From Virgibacillus sp. MSP4-1 (lineage in GTDB: Bacteria; Bacillota; Bacilli; Bacillales; Alkalibacillaceae): a DNA stretch of 64,000 nucleotides. Positions 53,403 to 62,637 of the stretch are shown piece by piece. The stretch lies in contig NZ_CP048021.1 in NCBI RefSeq assembly GCF_010092505.1, positions 744,001-808,000 on the forward strand, given 5' to 3'. The position numbers and the translations under genes are program-made. The notes below the pieces were generated by a model. That model saw nothing but the letters and a program-made list of their open reading frames with translations. It made no database searches and was not told the origin of the DNA. Position 1 is the first letter of the stretch; every line of letters begins with the position of its first letter.

Positions 53403-54090
53403 GCATGTCATCTTCTCCTTTATTTTCCTTGTAGCCGGTTTTTTGTTAGCCCTGGGTTATAAAATAGCCAGCGAAGAACCCAAGATTATACGTATGAATG
53501 ATGAAGAGCTTCAGGAAGAACTGGAGTATCAGGAACAATTAAATAATATCAACCAGGAGAATAAGGAATTAAGAACTGAACTGGAGTCTTTAAGAAGTGA
53601 TATCCGTGATTTTGAGGAAAATTTAGGCGGTCAGGAAAAACAGCTGGAATCGTACATAGAAGAGAGAAATAAGCTGGAGCTCATTACCGGGGATGTACCA
53701 GTGGAAGGGCCGGGGATTTCGGTTACACTGAGTGATGCTGAGTATATTCCAAACGAAGAAAACGTGAATAATTACATTGTCCATGATCTGCATGTCCATC
53801 TGGTCATAAATGAATTGCTCGCTTCAGGGGCGAATGCTATTGCGATAAATGGACAGCGGATATTAGGTGACAGCTATATAGCTTGTACAGGTCCGGTTAT
53901 AACCGTTGATGGAAAGCAGCACCCAGCCCCTTTTGTTATCCAGGCCATTGGAGATCCTGAGGTTTTAAAGGCAAGTATGAATCTGCAGAATGGTGTGCTT
54001 GATAAACTGGTGAGTGACCATGTAGAAGTGAACATTAAAACAAGCGACAATATAAAAATGGATGCAGTTTTTTCGAGTGAAGGGTGGTAA
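53386..54090 (+). CDS. ylxW: DUF881 family protein YlxW
   Basis: The 234-residue protein has an N-terminal membrane helix (about 7-26), a coiled coil (about 40-100) and a DUF881 domain (about 105-230: GDVPVEGPGISVTLSD, LVINELLASGANAIAINGQRI). It is presumably anchored and extracellular. Function unknown; the genes sit between divIB and ftsA in Bacilli. The ATG at 53386 has GGGGAG upstream and lies inside divIB, so translation is coupled. Confidence 0.88.
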   Translation: MKLKGKHVIFSFIFLVAGFLLALGYKIASEEPKIIRMNDEELQEELEYQEQLNNINQENKELRTELESLRSDIRDFEENLGGQEKQLESYIEERNKLELITGDVPVEGPGISVTLSDAEYIPNEENVNNYIVHDLHVHLVINELLASGANAIAINGQRILGDSYIACTGPVITVDGKQHPAPFVIQAIGDPEVLKASMNLQNGVLDKLVSDHVEVNIKTSDNIKMDAVFSSEGW

Positions 54091-54097
54091 GTCTGGA

Positions 54098-54808
54098 TTG
54101 AAACGAACAGTTTTAATAGCATTAACGGCCTTAGTGGTTGGACTTTTGGGAGCCATCCTGTTTCAGTCAAATCAGGCACATCAGGAAAGGGATTCAAGGG
54201 ATACCTGGGAGATTCGAACCGAAATACGGGAAAAGCAGGAAATTCAGGAAAGTCTGTTACAGCAAATCCGGGAGGCTGAGCAGAGACTTGATGAATATCA
54301 GCATCAGAATAATCAGGAACAAGTTGAACTATTAAAAGAATCTGTAGAAACGCTTAGAAAACGAGCAGGATTAACCGAAGTACAAGGAGAGGGGATCAAA
54401 ATTACAATTGAGCCGATCATGGCAAATTCGGATCGTGTACAGAAATACCCGGAAATCCCGCCCGAGTTACTTCAAAGACTGTTTAATGAACTGAATACCT
54501 ACGGAGCAAAAGATATCGCTATTGAAAATGAAAGAATCATTCAAACATCACCAATAAGGGATGTTAATGGGCAAACCTACGTCAATAATCGACCCATTCC
54601 TGCAGTGCCAGTTGAGATATTCGTCTTAGCTGAGGATGCAAGGGAGCTCATTGAATATATGGAAGTAAGCAAGGTGAACGATTATTTTGCTGTTGAGAAT
54701 CTAGGGATACACTATCAACTTGATTTTCACATAACGTTACCTGCCTACCAGCAGCGTATTGATTTCGAATATATTCGTTCAGCAGAAACTGAAGAGGGTG
54801 GCAATTAG
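54098..54808 (+). CDS. ylxX: DUF881 family protein YlxX
   Basis: The 236-residue product is a diverged paralogue of the gene before it. It has an N-terminal helix (about 3-22), a long coiled coil (about 30-90) and a DUF881 domain (VQGEGIKITIEP, LFNELNTYGAKDIAIENERII). The start is TTG at 54098 with GGGTGG upstream; the in-frame ATG at 54062 is within ylxW and lacks a ribosome binding site. Sequence drift between the two paralogues suggests an old duplication. Confidence 0.87.
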   Translation: MKRTVLIALTALVVGLLGAILFQSNQAHQERDSRDTWEIRTEIREKQEIQESLLQQIREAEQRLDEYQHQNNQEQVELLKESVETLRKRAGLTEVQGEGIKITIEPIMANSDRVQKYPEIPPELLQRLFNELNTYGAKDIAIENERIIQTSPIRDVNGQTYVNNRPIPAVPVEIFVLAEDARELIEYMEVSKVNDYFAVENLGIHYQLDFHITLPAYQQRIDFEYIRSAETEEGGN

Positions 54809-54811
54809 AGC

Positions 54812-55168
54812 ATGTGGTTAACTTTACTTTTTTTAATCATAGGAGTTGTTTTAGGTTTACTGACGGATATACGAATCCCGGAATTATATGCCAACTATTT
54901 AGCCGTTGCCGTTTTAGCGGCGTTTGATACACTAATTGGTGGCATCCGATCTCATCTGGAGGAAAAATTTGATGAGCAAATATTTATAACAGGTTTTTTT
55001 ACGAATATCTCATTAGCCGCTCTATTAGTGTTCGTGGGTGTTCAGCTTGGGATCGATTTATATCTGGCAGCCGTATTTGCTTTTGGTATCCGCCTATTTC
55101 AAAATATTGCAATGATAAGGCGGATTTTGCTTGAAAGATTCAGATATAAAAGAATGAAAAAAAACTAA
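54812..55168 (+). CDS. sbp: Small basic protein Sbp (DUF1290)
   Basis: The 118-residue product has three transmembrane segments (about 2-16, 23-45 and 64-86) and a very basic C-terminus (RRILLERFRYKRMKKN). DIRIPELYANYLAVAVLAAFD is the DUF1290 signature. It is 3 bases after ylxX and is the last gene before ftsA. Function unknown, but it is conserved in Firmicutes dcw clusters. Confidence 0.9.
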   Translation: MWLTLLFLIIGVVLGLLTDIRIPELYANYLAVAVLAAFDTLIGGIRSHLEEKFDEQIFITGFFTNISLAALLVFVGVQLGIDLYLAAVFAFGIRLFQNIAMIRRILLERFRYKRMKKN

Positions 55169-55346
55169 AAAAATAAAAGGGAATGCTTGATTTTATGTTG
55201 AATTAATAAATATCAAAAATACTTTTTTATTTTCTACTTGTTCTATAGTAGAATAGTCTATATGAACCTTATTTAATAAATTATGAAATTCAAAATTCAA
55301 ATGAACATTAAAATTGGCCCGTTTCCCTTTCCAGGAGGTGCAAAGA

Positions 55347-56639
55347 TTGAACAACAATGAAATACTTGTAAGTTTAGACATCGGAACATCCCGAGTAAAA
55401 GTAATTATCGGTGAAGTGACAAAAGATTCATTAAATATTATTGGAGTAGGAACGGCTAAATCAAACGGCATGAAAAAAGGAGCCATTGTTGACATAGATC
55501 AGTCGGTACATGCTATAAGGTCCGCAGTAGAACAGGCTGAACGTATGGTTGATATGCAAATTGACCGGGTTGTTGTAAATATTAACGGCAATCACGTACA
55601 ACTGCTTCCGTGCCATGGGGTAGTAGCCGTATCAAGTGAAAACCGTGAGATAGGACAAGATGATATTGCCAGAGTCATAGATGCTGCACAGGTTCTGTCT
55701 ATACCACCCGAACGAGCCATCGTGGACGTTTTTCCAAAGCAGTTTATTGTTGATGGTCAGGATGAAATAACGGATCCACGTGGAATGATAGGGGTTCGTC
55801 TTGAGATGGAAGGAACACTCATTACCTGCTCAAAAACGGTTTTACATAATATTCTCAAGTGTGTTGAAGGAGCAGGCCTTGAAGTTCAGGATATTTGCCT
55901 GCAGCCTCTTGCATCGGGTTCCGTTGCCTTATCAGAGGATGAAAAAGCTCTTGGAGTGGCCCTTATAGATATTGGTGCCGGGAGTACAACCGTTTCTGTC
56001 TATGAATCAGGTTACTTAAAGGATACAACTGTCTTTCCATTGGGCGGAGACAACATTACCAAGGATTTATCCATTGGAATGAAGACCTCTACAGAGGAAG
56101 CCGAAGAAGTAAAACACCAGCATGGACATGCCTTCTATGATACAGCTTCTGAAGACGAGGAGTTTGAGGTAACAACGATAGGAAGCAACCAAAAGCAAAC
56201 ATTTAATCAAGTACAGATTTCTGATATGATAGAAGCAAGATTAGAAGAAATCTACGTATTTGCCAGTCAGGAAATACGTAAAATGGGCTATCAGGATCTT
56301 CCGGGCGGCTTTGTCCTGACGGGAGGAGTTATGAGTATGCCTGGTGTATTAGAACTGGCCCAGGATCTATTAAGGGTAAATGTACGAATTGCAATCCCTG
56401 ATTACATAGGTGTAAGAGATCCTCAATATACAGCCGGGGTCGGCACTTTACAATTCGCTTATCGAAATTCCCAGGTTCAGGGAAAAGAAATATACCCGTC
56501 TGTTCAAATGAGCAATGTTGAACAAAAAACGGTAAAACAGAAAAAGCCAAAATCGAGTCAAACAGCGAATCAGGCGCCCGAAAAGAAGAAAGATAAAGAA
56601 TCAGGTTTCGCAAAATTATTTAGTTACTTCTTTGACTAA
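55347..56639 (+). CDS. ftsA: Cell division actin-like protein FtsA
   Basis: The 430-residue actin-fold ATPase anchors FtsZ to the membrane. [14 protein letters not shown] near the start is the phosphate-1 motif, [15 protein letters not shown] (about residue 206) phosphate-2, and [12 protein letters not shown] the adenosine motif. A C-terminal amphipathic helix ([12 protein letters not shown]) is the membrane-targeting tail. The start is TTG at 55347 with AGGAGGTG 6 nt upstream. The 180 bp before it is AT-rich and likely holds a promoter. ftsZ follows after 65 bases. Confidence 0.95.
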   Translation: MNNNEILVSLDIGTSRVKVIIGEVTKDSLNIIGVGTAKSNGMKKGAIVDIDQSVHAIRSAVEQAERMVDMQIDRVVVNINGNHVQLLPCHGVVAVSSENREIGQDDIARVIDAAQVLSIPPERAIVDVFPKQFIVDGQDEITDPRGMIGVRLEMEGTLITCSKTVLHNILKCVEGAGLEVQDICLQPLASGSVALSEDEKALGVALIDIGAGSTTVSVYESGYLKDTTVFPLGGDNITKDLSIGMKTSTEEAEEVKHQHGHAFYDTASEDEEFEVTTIGSNQKQTFNQVQISDMIEARLEEIYVFASQEIRKMGYQDLPGGFVLTGGVMSMPGVLELAQDLLRVNVRIAIPDYIGVRDPQYTAGVGTLQFAYRNSQVQGKEIYPSVQMSNVEQKTVKQKKPKSSQTANQAPEKKKDKESGFAKLFSYFFD

Positions 56640-56704
56640 TTTGGCGTTTCCTTCAAACCATAAAAAACAAATCTGGTAAACTTGCAAAGTGGGAGGAACG
56701 ATGT

Positions 56705-57820
56705 ATGTTAGATTTTGATACAGGTAGGGAACAATTGGCAACAATAAAAGTAATCGGTGTTGGCGGTGGAGGCAGCAATGCTGTAAACCGTATGATTGAG
56801 CATGGAGTTCAGGGTGTGGAATTTATAGCCGTTAATACAGATGCTCAGGCACTGAATCTATCAAAAGCAGAAGTGAAATTACAAATCGGTGAAAAACTGA
56901 CAAGAGGTTTAGGCGCTGGAGCTAACCCTGAAGTTGGCCGAAAAGCAGCAGAAGAGAGCCGTGAGCAAATAGAAGAAGCTCTTCAAGGTGCTGATATGAT
57001 TTTTGTAACAGCAGGTATGGGAGGCGGAACCGGTACCGGAGCAGCTCCTGTCATTGCGCAAATCGCCAAGGAGCTGGATACATTAACAGTAGGAGTGGTT
57101 ACGAAGCCATTTCTATTTGAAGGCCGCAAACGTTCAACCCAGGCCGTCTCAGGAACGGATGCATTAAAATCAAGCGTAGATACGTTAATCGTTATTCCAA
57201 ATGACCGACTGCTTGAAATGGTGGACAAAAATACACCAATGCTTGAGGCATTCCGTGAAGCCGATAATGTTTTACGGCAAGGTGTACAGGGGATTTCGGA
57301 TTTAATTGCTGTTCCTGGACTCATCAATGTCGACTTTGCAGACGTCAAAACCATTATGGAAGACAAAGGCTCTGCACTTATGGGTATTGGTGTTGCAACT
57401 GGCGAAAACCGTGCACCGGAAGCAGCTAAAAAAGCAATCTCCTCTCCATTACTGGAAACCAGTATTGATGGGGCACGTGGTATCTTAATGAATATTTCCG
57501 GTGGAGAAAACTTAAGTCTCTTTGAAGTACAGGAGGCAGCTGATATTGTTACATCAGCGGCTGACCAGGAAGTAAATGTGATTTTTGGATCAGTAATTAA
57601 TGAAGACTTGAAGGATGAAATAGTAGTAACCGTTATTGCTACAGGTTTTGATGAGGCAGCTAAAAACGCTCAGCCTAAGTCTCGTCCATCAGTAGGGGCT
57701 GAAAAGAAAGAACGACCAGCGGAACAACGCAGAACAAACCGTAGCGAAAATCAGCAGCCGGCATTTGAAGAGGACACCCTTGATATCCCGGCCTTTCTGA
57801 GAAACCGTAATCGTCGTTAA
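56705..57820 (+). CDS. ftsZ: Cell division GTPase FtsZ
   Basis: The 371-residue tubulin homologue forms the Z-ring. [15 protein letters not shown] lies at the N-terminus, and the tubulin signature [12 protein letters not shown] is near residues 102-113. A variable linker (about 320-355) leads to the conserved C-terminal [12 protein letters not shown] that binds FtsA and SepF. The ATG follows GGGAGG. In B. subtilis bpr comes next; here a terminator and an IS element do. Confidence 0.98.
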   Translation: MLDFDTGREQLATIKVIGVGGGGSNAVNRMIEHGVQGVEFIAVNTDAQALNLSKAEVKLQIGEKLTRGLGAGANPEVGRKAAEESREQIEEALQGADMIFVTAGMGGGTGTGAAPVIAQIAKELDTLTVGVVTKPFLFEGRKRSTQAVSGTDALKSSVDTLIVIPNDRLLEMVDKNTPMLEAFREADNVLRQGVQGISDLIAVPGLINVDFADVKTIMEDKGSALMGIGVATGENRAPEAAKKAISSPLLETSIDGARGILMNISGGENLSLFEVQEAADIVTSAADQEVNVIFGSVINEDLKDEIVVTVIATGFDEAAKNAQPKSRPSVGAEKKERPAEQRRTNRSENQQPAFEEDTLDIPAFLRNRNRR

Positions 57821-57909
57821 CTAAATGGGTTGTGCAAAGAAATTGCATTATGGGTACTCTTAACGGAGTATAAAGTTCACCTTTTTAAAAATTTCATAAC
57901 CAATAATTT

Positions 57910-57939
57910 AGCAGGGGTATTTAACTCCTGCTTTTTTTT
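57910..57939 (+). terminator. Terminator after ftsZ
   Basis: AGCAGG-GT pairs with AC-CCTGCT around a 5-base loop, followed by TTTTTTTT. It is 90 bases after the ftsZ stop. Confidence 0.88.
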
Positions 57940-57963
57940 GATTTCAGAATGATTTAGGATGTA

Positions 57964-57971
57964 TGAATATG
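57964..57971. repeat. Target-site duplication, left copy
   Basis: The octamer TGAATATG abuts the left end of the ISL3 element and is identical to the right copy. Confidence 0.9.
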
Positions 57972-59372
57972 GGCTCTAAAATATATGTTGGGGTGCTAAT
58001 AATTTTCTAAAAACTTTTCAAGGCAAAAGAAAACACGCAATCTCCTAATTTTGTTAGACTTTGTTTAGACCAATAAACAACCACAAAAAGGAGATGCGTG
58101 CAATTGAATTCTAACATTTCTTTACCAGGATTAGAAGGGTTTATCATTACCAAATCATTCGAGAAAGATGGATATTACCAACTTCATGTAGAACTGGAGC
58201 GTGTACCCCACTTATGTCCTTCCTGTAAAGAGGTAACGGATCGAGTTCATGATTATCGTATACAAAAGATTAAACATCATCATATCTTTGGTAGACGAAC
58301 AGCCTTATTTTACCGGAAACGTCGGTATGCTTGTGAAAATGAAAACTGCGGTAAACGGTTTTATGAAGATAATTCGATTGTGGAGCGTTATCAAAGGCAG
58401 TCTCTAGAGTTTAGCCAGGCGATAGGTATTGAGTTAATCAATGGTAAGAACTTTAAGGATGTCGCAGAACGTTTTGACACCTCTCCTACAACGGTTATGC
58501 GCCGTTTTGATCAGGTTAGTGCTTCGATGTTAAGGGAAACAAAGAAATTACCTGAGGTTATTGCGATAGATGAATATAAGGGGGATGCAGGTGGAGAAAA
58601 GTATCAAACCATTATAGCCGATCCGGTTGAAAGAAAACCATTAGAGATTCTGAAAGACCGCAAAAAAGAAACACTAATGGCCTATTTACGAGAACATGGA
58701 GATAACGTAGAGGTTGTAGTCATGGATATGAGTCATTCCTTCAAAGCAGCTGTTGATCAAGCTCTGGGACGACCGGTTGTAGTAGCTGATCGATTTCACT
58801 TTTGCCGGTATATCTATTGGGCTTTAGAAAGAGTTCGACGGAAGGTACAAAATGAGTTTGATGATTACGATCGTAAGAAGTGCAAACGAATGCGCCACGT
58901 ATTTTATAAGCATTATGAAAACTTAACGGACAAGCAGTTATGGTACTTAAATTACTACAGGGAAAAATCAAGTGAGTTAAACCGAGCTTATCAACTAAAA
59001 GAAGCTTATCGCTTGTGGTTTGAAACAGCGAAGCAATTGGCCCCTAATGGATTAAAAGAAATAAAAGAGCACTTATACCAATTTTATGATTTGGTCAGGA
59101 CTTCAGGGATGAAGGAATTTGAAAAGGCGCTTGAAACCTTTCACAACTGGCAGAAAGAGATTATGAACAGTTTTGCGTATGATCTACATAATGGCTTCGT
59201 AGAAGGCATTAATAATCAAACCAAAGTCATTAAACGTAACGCATTTGGTTTTAGACAGTTTAGCCGCTTTAGGTTAAAGGTGTTATTACATCATCAGTAC
59301 AAAAATATAAAAGTTCGCGTCGCATAAATTAGGAGTGAGCGAAGTGCTCACCCCAACATTTGACTTAGAACC
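57972..59372 (+). mobile_element. ISL3-family insertion sequence, complete, 1401 bp
   Basis: Imperfect terminal inverted repeats (19 of 24 positions; left 57972-57995, right 59349-59372) start GGCTCTAA and GGTTCTAA and share ATGTTGGGGTG. They flank one transposase gene. An 8-bp direct repeat, TGAATATG, lies immediately outside (57964-57971 and 59373-59380), a target-site duplication of the length typical for ISL3. The intact ORF and perfect duplication indicate a recent insertion. It landed between the ftsZ terminator and the spoIIG promoter, breaking no recognised gene. Confidence 0.95.
58098..59327 (+). CDS. ISL3-family transposase
   Basis: The 409-residue transposase has an N-terminal zinc-finger-like region (Cys 40, 43, 79 and 84), a helix-turn-helix (about 105-140: FKDVAERFDTSPTTVMRRF) and an ISL3-type DDE domain. 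Likely catalytic acids are D158 (AIDEYKG), D210 or D231 (VVMDMSH, VVADRFH) and E369 (GFVEGINNQTK). The GTG start at 58098 follows AAAAAGGAG. The reading frame is intact from end to end, so the element may be active. Confidence 0.94.
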   Translation: MQLNSNISLPGLEGFIITKSFEKDGYYQLHVELERVPHLCPSCKEVTDRVHDYRIQKIKHHHIFGRRTALFYRKRRYACENENCGKRFYEDNSIVERYQRQSLEFSQAIGIELINGKNFKDVAERFDTSPTTVMRRFDQVSASMLRETKKLPEVIAIDEYKGDAGGEKYQTIIADPVERKPLEILKDRKKETLMAYLREHGDNVEVVVMDMSHSFKAAVDQALGRPVVVADRFHFCRYIYWALERVRRKVQNEFDDYDRKKCKRMRHVFYKHYENLTDKQLWYLNYYREKSSELNRAYQLKEAYRLWFETAKQLAPNGLKEIKEHLYQFYDLVRTSGMKEFEKALETFHNWQKEIMNSFAYDLHNGFVEGINNQTKVIKRNAFGFRQFSRFRLKVLLHHQYKNIKVRVA

Positions 59373-59380
59373 TGAATATG
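59373..59380. repeat. Target-site duplication, right copy
   Basis: TGAATATG abuts the right end of the ISL3 element. Confidence 0.9.
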
Positions 59381-59446
59381 AAGAGTGGAATCAGTTTTTG
59401 GATAGATGGAATGTACATAATACCAGATTGATTATGCTATTTTTTA

Positions 59447-59523
59447 TCCGACAAAATGGGAAAATATAAGTTTTTTTTTGCATACAGGATGTGACAGACT
59501 TTTTGGCCAGCTTTTTTTATACT
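59447..59523 (+). promoter_or_regulatory. spoIIG promoter with Spo0A-like box and long spacer
   Basis: GTGACA (59491-59496) and TATACT (59518-59523) are separated by 21 bases, close to the unusual 22-bp spacer of the Spo0A-activated B. subtilis spoIIG promoter. TGTCGGA on the minus strand (59447-59453) matches the 0A box TGTCGAA at 6 of 7 positions and lies about 75-85 bp before the expected start of transcription. Confidence 0.6.
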
Positions 59524-59566
59524 TACCGTTGAGAGTAAAGTTGTCCAATGGAAAGGCGGAAATATT

Positions 59567-60490
59567 GTGGCTTTATATTTGGATGCTGTCTGGCTTTTGA
59601 ATTTTTTAATCGATTGGATGATTTTACAGATTGTACATTGGATTACAAGGTCGGGAACACATAGAGGTTGGTTGATAGCAGGAGCCTTCATTGCATCGCT
59701 CCTTGTTCCTGTAAATGTATTTTTTCCAGAAAATATATTGGCAACTTTACCAGGGAAAATCATTTTTTCCTTTTTCATTTTAATGAGCTCATTTGGCTTT
59801 AAAAACACTAAATTGTTCTTAAAGCAATTTTTCACTTTTTATTTTGTAACGTTTGCTATTGGTGGTGGTTTATTCGGGATTTACTTTTTAATGGGGCAGC
59901 AATTTCAGTCACAGGATGGTTTGTTCATCACCTATAACAGTGGCTATGGAGATATGATCAGCTGGATTTTCGTGTTGATTGCTTTTCCGATCGTCTGGTG
60001 GTTTACACGACGAAGATTGGACCAGATCACCTTTGATAACATACGCTTTCAGGAATTATGCCCGGTCAAAATTCGTGTAAATAACCAAATTCATGAGACG
60101 ACCGGATTTTTTGATAGTGGAAATCATCTTATGGATCCTTTTACGAAGAAGCCGGTCATTATATGTGACGAAAAAGTTCTTAAGCCTTTTTTTTCGGATA
60201 AGGAGTGGCATGCGATTAAAAGTTGTCATGAGAACTGGTCGTTTGAAGAGCTGCCGGATCGATGGATTTCCAGAATTCGTATGATTCCTTTTCAGGGGGT
60301 TGGAGGTAAACGCACATTTATACTTATATTCAAACCGGATTCACTTTATGTCCGCTATCAGGATCGGGACTATGCCTTTGACCAGGTATTTATAGGGATC
60401 CAATTCGGTGAACTCTCATCAGATGGAACCTATCATTGCTTATTACACCCAAAAATGATGCAATCCTCAAAACTGCAGGCATCTTCTTAA
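59567..60490 (+). CDS. spoIIGA: Pro-sigma-E processing protease SpoIIGA
   Basis: The 307-residue protein has five N-terminal membrane helices (about 5-150) and a C-terminal aspartic-protease domain with FFDSGN (catalytic D183, the same number as in B. subtilis). It sits in the septum and cleaves pro-sigma-E in the mother cell after a signal from SpoIIR. The GTG start at 59567 follows AAAGGCGG. It is directly upstream of its substrate gene sigE. Confidence 0.95.
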   Translation: MALYLDAVWLLNFLIDWMILQIVHWITRSGTHRGWLIAGAFIASLLVPVNVFFPENILATLPGKIIFSFFILMSSFGFKNTKLFLKQFFTFYFVTFAIGGGLFGIYFLMGQQFQSQDGLFITYNSGYGDMISWIFVLIAFPIVWWFTRRRLDQITFDNIRFQELCPVKIRVNNQIHETTGFFDSGNHLMDPFTKKPVIICDEKVLKPFFSDKEWHAIKSCHENWSFEELPDRWISRIRMIPFQGVGGKRTFILIFKPDSLYVRYQDRDYAFDQVFIGIQFGELSSDGTYHCLLHPKMMQSSKLQASS

Positions 60491-60564
60491 TTCAAAGGAA
60501 ATAAGCAGGTCGATGTTTTCCTATCATTTCTTGCTTAACATTTAAAAGGAGGAAGTTCGGGCAA

Positions 60565-61284
60565 ATGAAAAGATTTAAAATGAAACTCCAGATACTGTGG
60601 TATAAAATCCTGATAAAACTCGGAATAAAATCTGATGAAATTTATTACATAGGAGGAAATGAAGCCCTTCCTCCGCCACTTTCCAAGGAAGAAGAGCAGG
60701 AACTCTTGAAGAAGTTACCAGAGGGTGATATGGGTGCACGCTCTATTTTAATTGAGCGAAATTTGCGTCTCGTCGTTTATATTGCCAGAAAGTTTGAAAA
60801 CACAGGCATTAATATTGAGGATCTTATTAGTATTGGTACCATTGGCCTGATCAAAGCCGTTAATACGTTTAATCCGGAAAAGAAAATCAAATTGGCAACG
60901 TATGCTTCCCGTTGTATCGAAAATGAAATCTTAATGTATCTGAGACGGAATAATAAAATACGTTCAGAGGTCTCTTTTGATGAGCCTTTAAACGTAGATT
61001 GGGACGGAAATGAACTGTTGCTATCGGATGTCCTTGGTACAGATGAAGATATTATAACCAGGGGACTTGAGTTTAATGTAGATAAGAAGCTGCTTCATAA
61101 AGCACTTTCCACATTGAATGACCGAGAAAAACAAATCATGGAGCTTCGTTTTGGTTTGATTGGGAAGGAAGAAAAAACGCAAAAGGATGTCGCGGATATG
61201 CTGGGAATCTCCCAATCGTATATATCCAGGCTTGAGAAAAAGATTATCAAGCGGTTAAGAAAAGAGTTTAATAAAATGGTCTAA
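60565..61284 (+). CDS. sigE: RNA polymerase sporulation sigma factor sigma-E (pro-form)
   Basis: The 239-residue sigma-70 family protein has a basic, amphipathic N-terminal pro-sequence (about 1-27, [16 protein letters not shown]) removed by SpoIIGA. Region 2 (about 65-130, with [28 protein letters not shown]) and region 4 (about 180-235, [15 protein letters not shown] and helix-turn-helix) follow. It directs early mother-cell genes such as ylbJ, spoVD, spoVE and gerR. The ATG follows AAAAGGAGG. It is transcribed with spoIIGA. Confidence 0.97.
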   Translation: MKRFKMKLQILWYKILIKLGIKSDEIYYIGGNEALPPPLSKEEEQELLKKLPEGDMGARSILIERNLRLVVYIARKFENTGINIEDLISIGTIGLIKAVNTFNPEKKIKLATYASRCIENEILMYLRRNNKIRSEVSFDEPLNVDWDGNELLLSDVLGTDEDIITRGLEFNVDKKLLHKALSTLNDREKQIMELRFGLIGKEEKTQKDVADMLGISQSYISRLEKKIIKRLRKEFNKMV

Positions 61285-61330
61285 GATTTTGTAATTTTAG
61301 AATACAATGGATGATTCCAGGTACTGCATA

Positions 61331-61388
61331 AAAATCCCTCCAATGGAGAAACTGTTTGGTGACACTATCTCCACTTAGGAGGGGTTTT
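61331..61388 (+). promoter_or_regulatory. Hairpin masking the sigG ribosome binding site
   Basis: AAAATCCCTCC (61331-61341) pairs with GGAGGGGTTTT (61378-61388), and TGGAGA (61344-61349) with TCTCCA (61368-61373) inside it. The Shine-Dalgarno AGGAGGGG is wholly within the 3' arm, 3 bases before the TTG start. A leader hairpin that dampens sigG translation has been reported in B. subtilis. Confidence 0.8.
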
Positions 61389-61391
61389 AGA

Positions 61392-62171
61392 TTGACGCGA
61401 CATAAGGTAGAAATATGCGGTGTCGACACATCAAAGCTGCCCGTACTAAAGAACGACGAAATGCGGAAATTATTTATGAGAATGCATGAAGGTGATGAAT
61501 TCGCAAGAGAAGAACTAGTAAACGGAAATCTGCGACTCGTTTTAAGTGTCATTCAGAGGTTTCATCATCGTGGTGAATATGTTGACGACTTATTTCAAGT
61601 TGGTTGTATTGGACTAATGAAATCCATAGATAATTTTGATTTAAGTCAGAATGTAAAATTTTCAACATATGCAGTACCAATGATTATTGGTGAAATTCGC
61701 AGATACTTACGTGATAACAATCCAATAAGGGTATCCCGTTCTCTGAGGGACATTGCCTATAAAGCCCTTCAGGTGAGAGAACGTTTAATGAGCAAAACTT
61801 CAAAGGATCCCACACCAATGGAAATCGCTGAAGAAATGGGAATTCCCCACTCTGATGTTGTTTTTGCTCTTGATGCCATTCAGGATCCTGTTTCACTGTT
61901 TGAGCCTATTTATAATGATGGTGGAGATCCGATTTTTGTTATGGATCAATTAAAGGATGATAAAAATAAGGATTCTATCTGGATTGATGAAATCGCATTA
62001 AAAGAAGGGATGAGAAGACTAAACGAACGGGAAAAAATGATCTTAAACAAACGTTTTTTTCAAGGGAAAACCCAAATGGAAGTGGCAGACGAAATCGGAA
62101 TTTCGCAGGCTCAGGTGTCCAGGCTTGAAAAAGCAGCGATTGACCAGATGAATAAAAACATTAATCAATAA
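61392..62171 (+). CDS. sigG: RNA polymerase sporulation sigma factor sigma-G
   Basis: The 259-residue late forespore sigma factor begins LTRHKVEICGVDTSKLPVLK, nearly identical to B. subtilis sigma-G. Region 2 (NGNLRLVLSVIQRF, YVDDLFQVGCIGLMKSIDNFDLS), region 3 (SRSLRDIAYKALQVRERL) and region 4 (LNEREKMILNKRFFQGKTQ and AQVSRLEKAAI) are all present. The TTG start at 61392 is preceded by AGGAGGGG held in a hairpin. It is 107 bases from sigE, allowing both read-through and its own promoter. Confidence 0.97.
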   Translation: MTRHKVEICGVDTSKLPVLKNDEMRKLFMRMHEGDEFAREELVNGNLRLVLSVIQRFHHRGEYVDDLFQVGCIGLMKSIDNFDLSQNVKFSTYAVPMIIGEIRRYLRDNNPIRVSRSLRDIAYKALQVRERLMSKTSKDPTPMEIAEEMGIPHSDVVFALDAIQDPVSLFEPIYNDGGDPIFVMDQLKDDKNKDSIWIDEIALKEGMRRLNEREKMILNKRFFQGKTQMEVADEIGISQAQVSRLEKAAIDQMNKNINQ

Positions 62172-62191
62172 TGAGCATTTATATCCTTTTG

Positions 62192-62226
62192 AACCTTGTC
62201 CATAGATTCGTGGACAGGGTTTTTTA
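62192..62226 (+). terminator. Terminator after sigG
   Basis: AACC-TGTCCA pairs with TGGACA-GGTT, then TTTTT follows. Confidence 0.9.
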
Positions 62227-62285
62227 TATTTTTAAACGAATGAAAGCTCATTCGTGCATATATTAGAAGTAAGGTGGTGAGAAAA

Positions 62286-62564
62286 ATGACCATATCAGAA
62301 TTACAGGTAAAAGATATCGTGGCGATTGAAGATGGAAGGAAATTAGGTTATATAACTGACCTGGAAATTGATGTAGACAGAGGCTATATCGTAGCCCTTG
62401 TCATTGCTCTTAAAGGCAAAATGTTTGGTTTATTCGGTAATGAGGAAGAAATGGTTATTCCGTGGAATCATATTGTGACCATTGGCGCTGATGTCATCTT
62501 AGTAAGAACTGAAACTCCTAAACTAACCCATAGTATGAATGCAAATGAATATGATGCTCAGTAA
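62286..62564 (+). CDS. ylmC: YlmC/YmxH family PRC-barrel sporulation protein
   Basis: The 92-residue product has a PRC-barrel fold: LQVKDIVAIEDGRKLGYITDLEIDV then FGNEEEMVIPWNHI and DVILVRTE. This is the YlmC/YmxH family, linked to sporulation by conservation only. The ATG at 62286 has GGTGGTGAG at the right spacing; the upstream GTG overlaps it. In B. subtilis ylmA lies between sigG and ylmC, but it is absent here. Confidence 0.88.
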   Translation: MTISELQVKDIVAIEDGRKLGYITDLEIDVDRGYIVALVIALKGKMFGLFGNEEEMVIPWNHIVTIGADVILVRTETPKLTHSMNANEYDAQ

Positions 62565-62637
62565 GGATAGATCACACAAGAAATAAGACGAAAAATGTGG
62601 TAAAATAAATGCGTCTAATACTTTTGGGAGGATAAAC

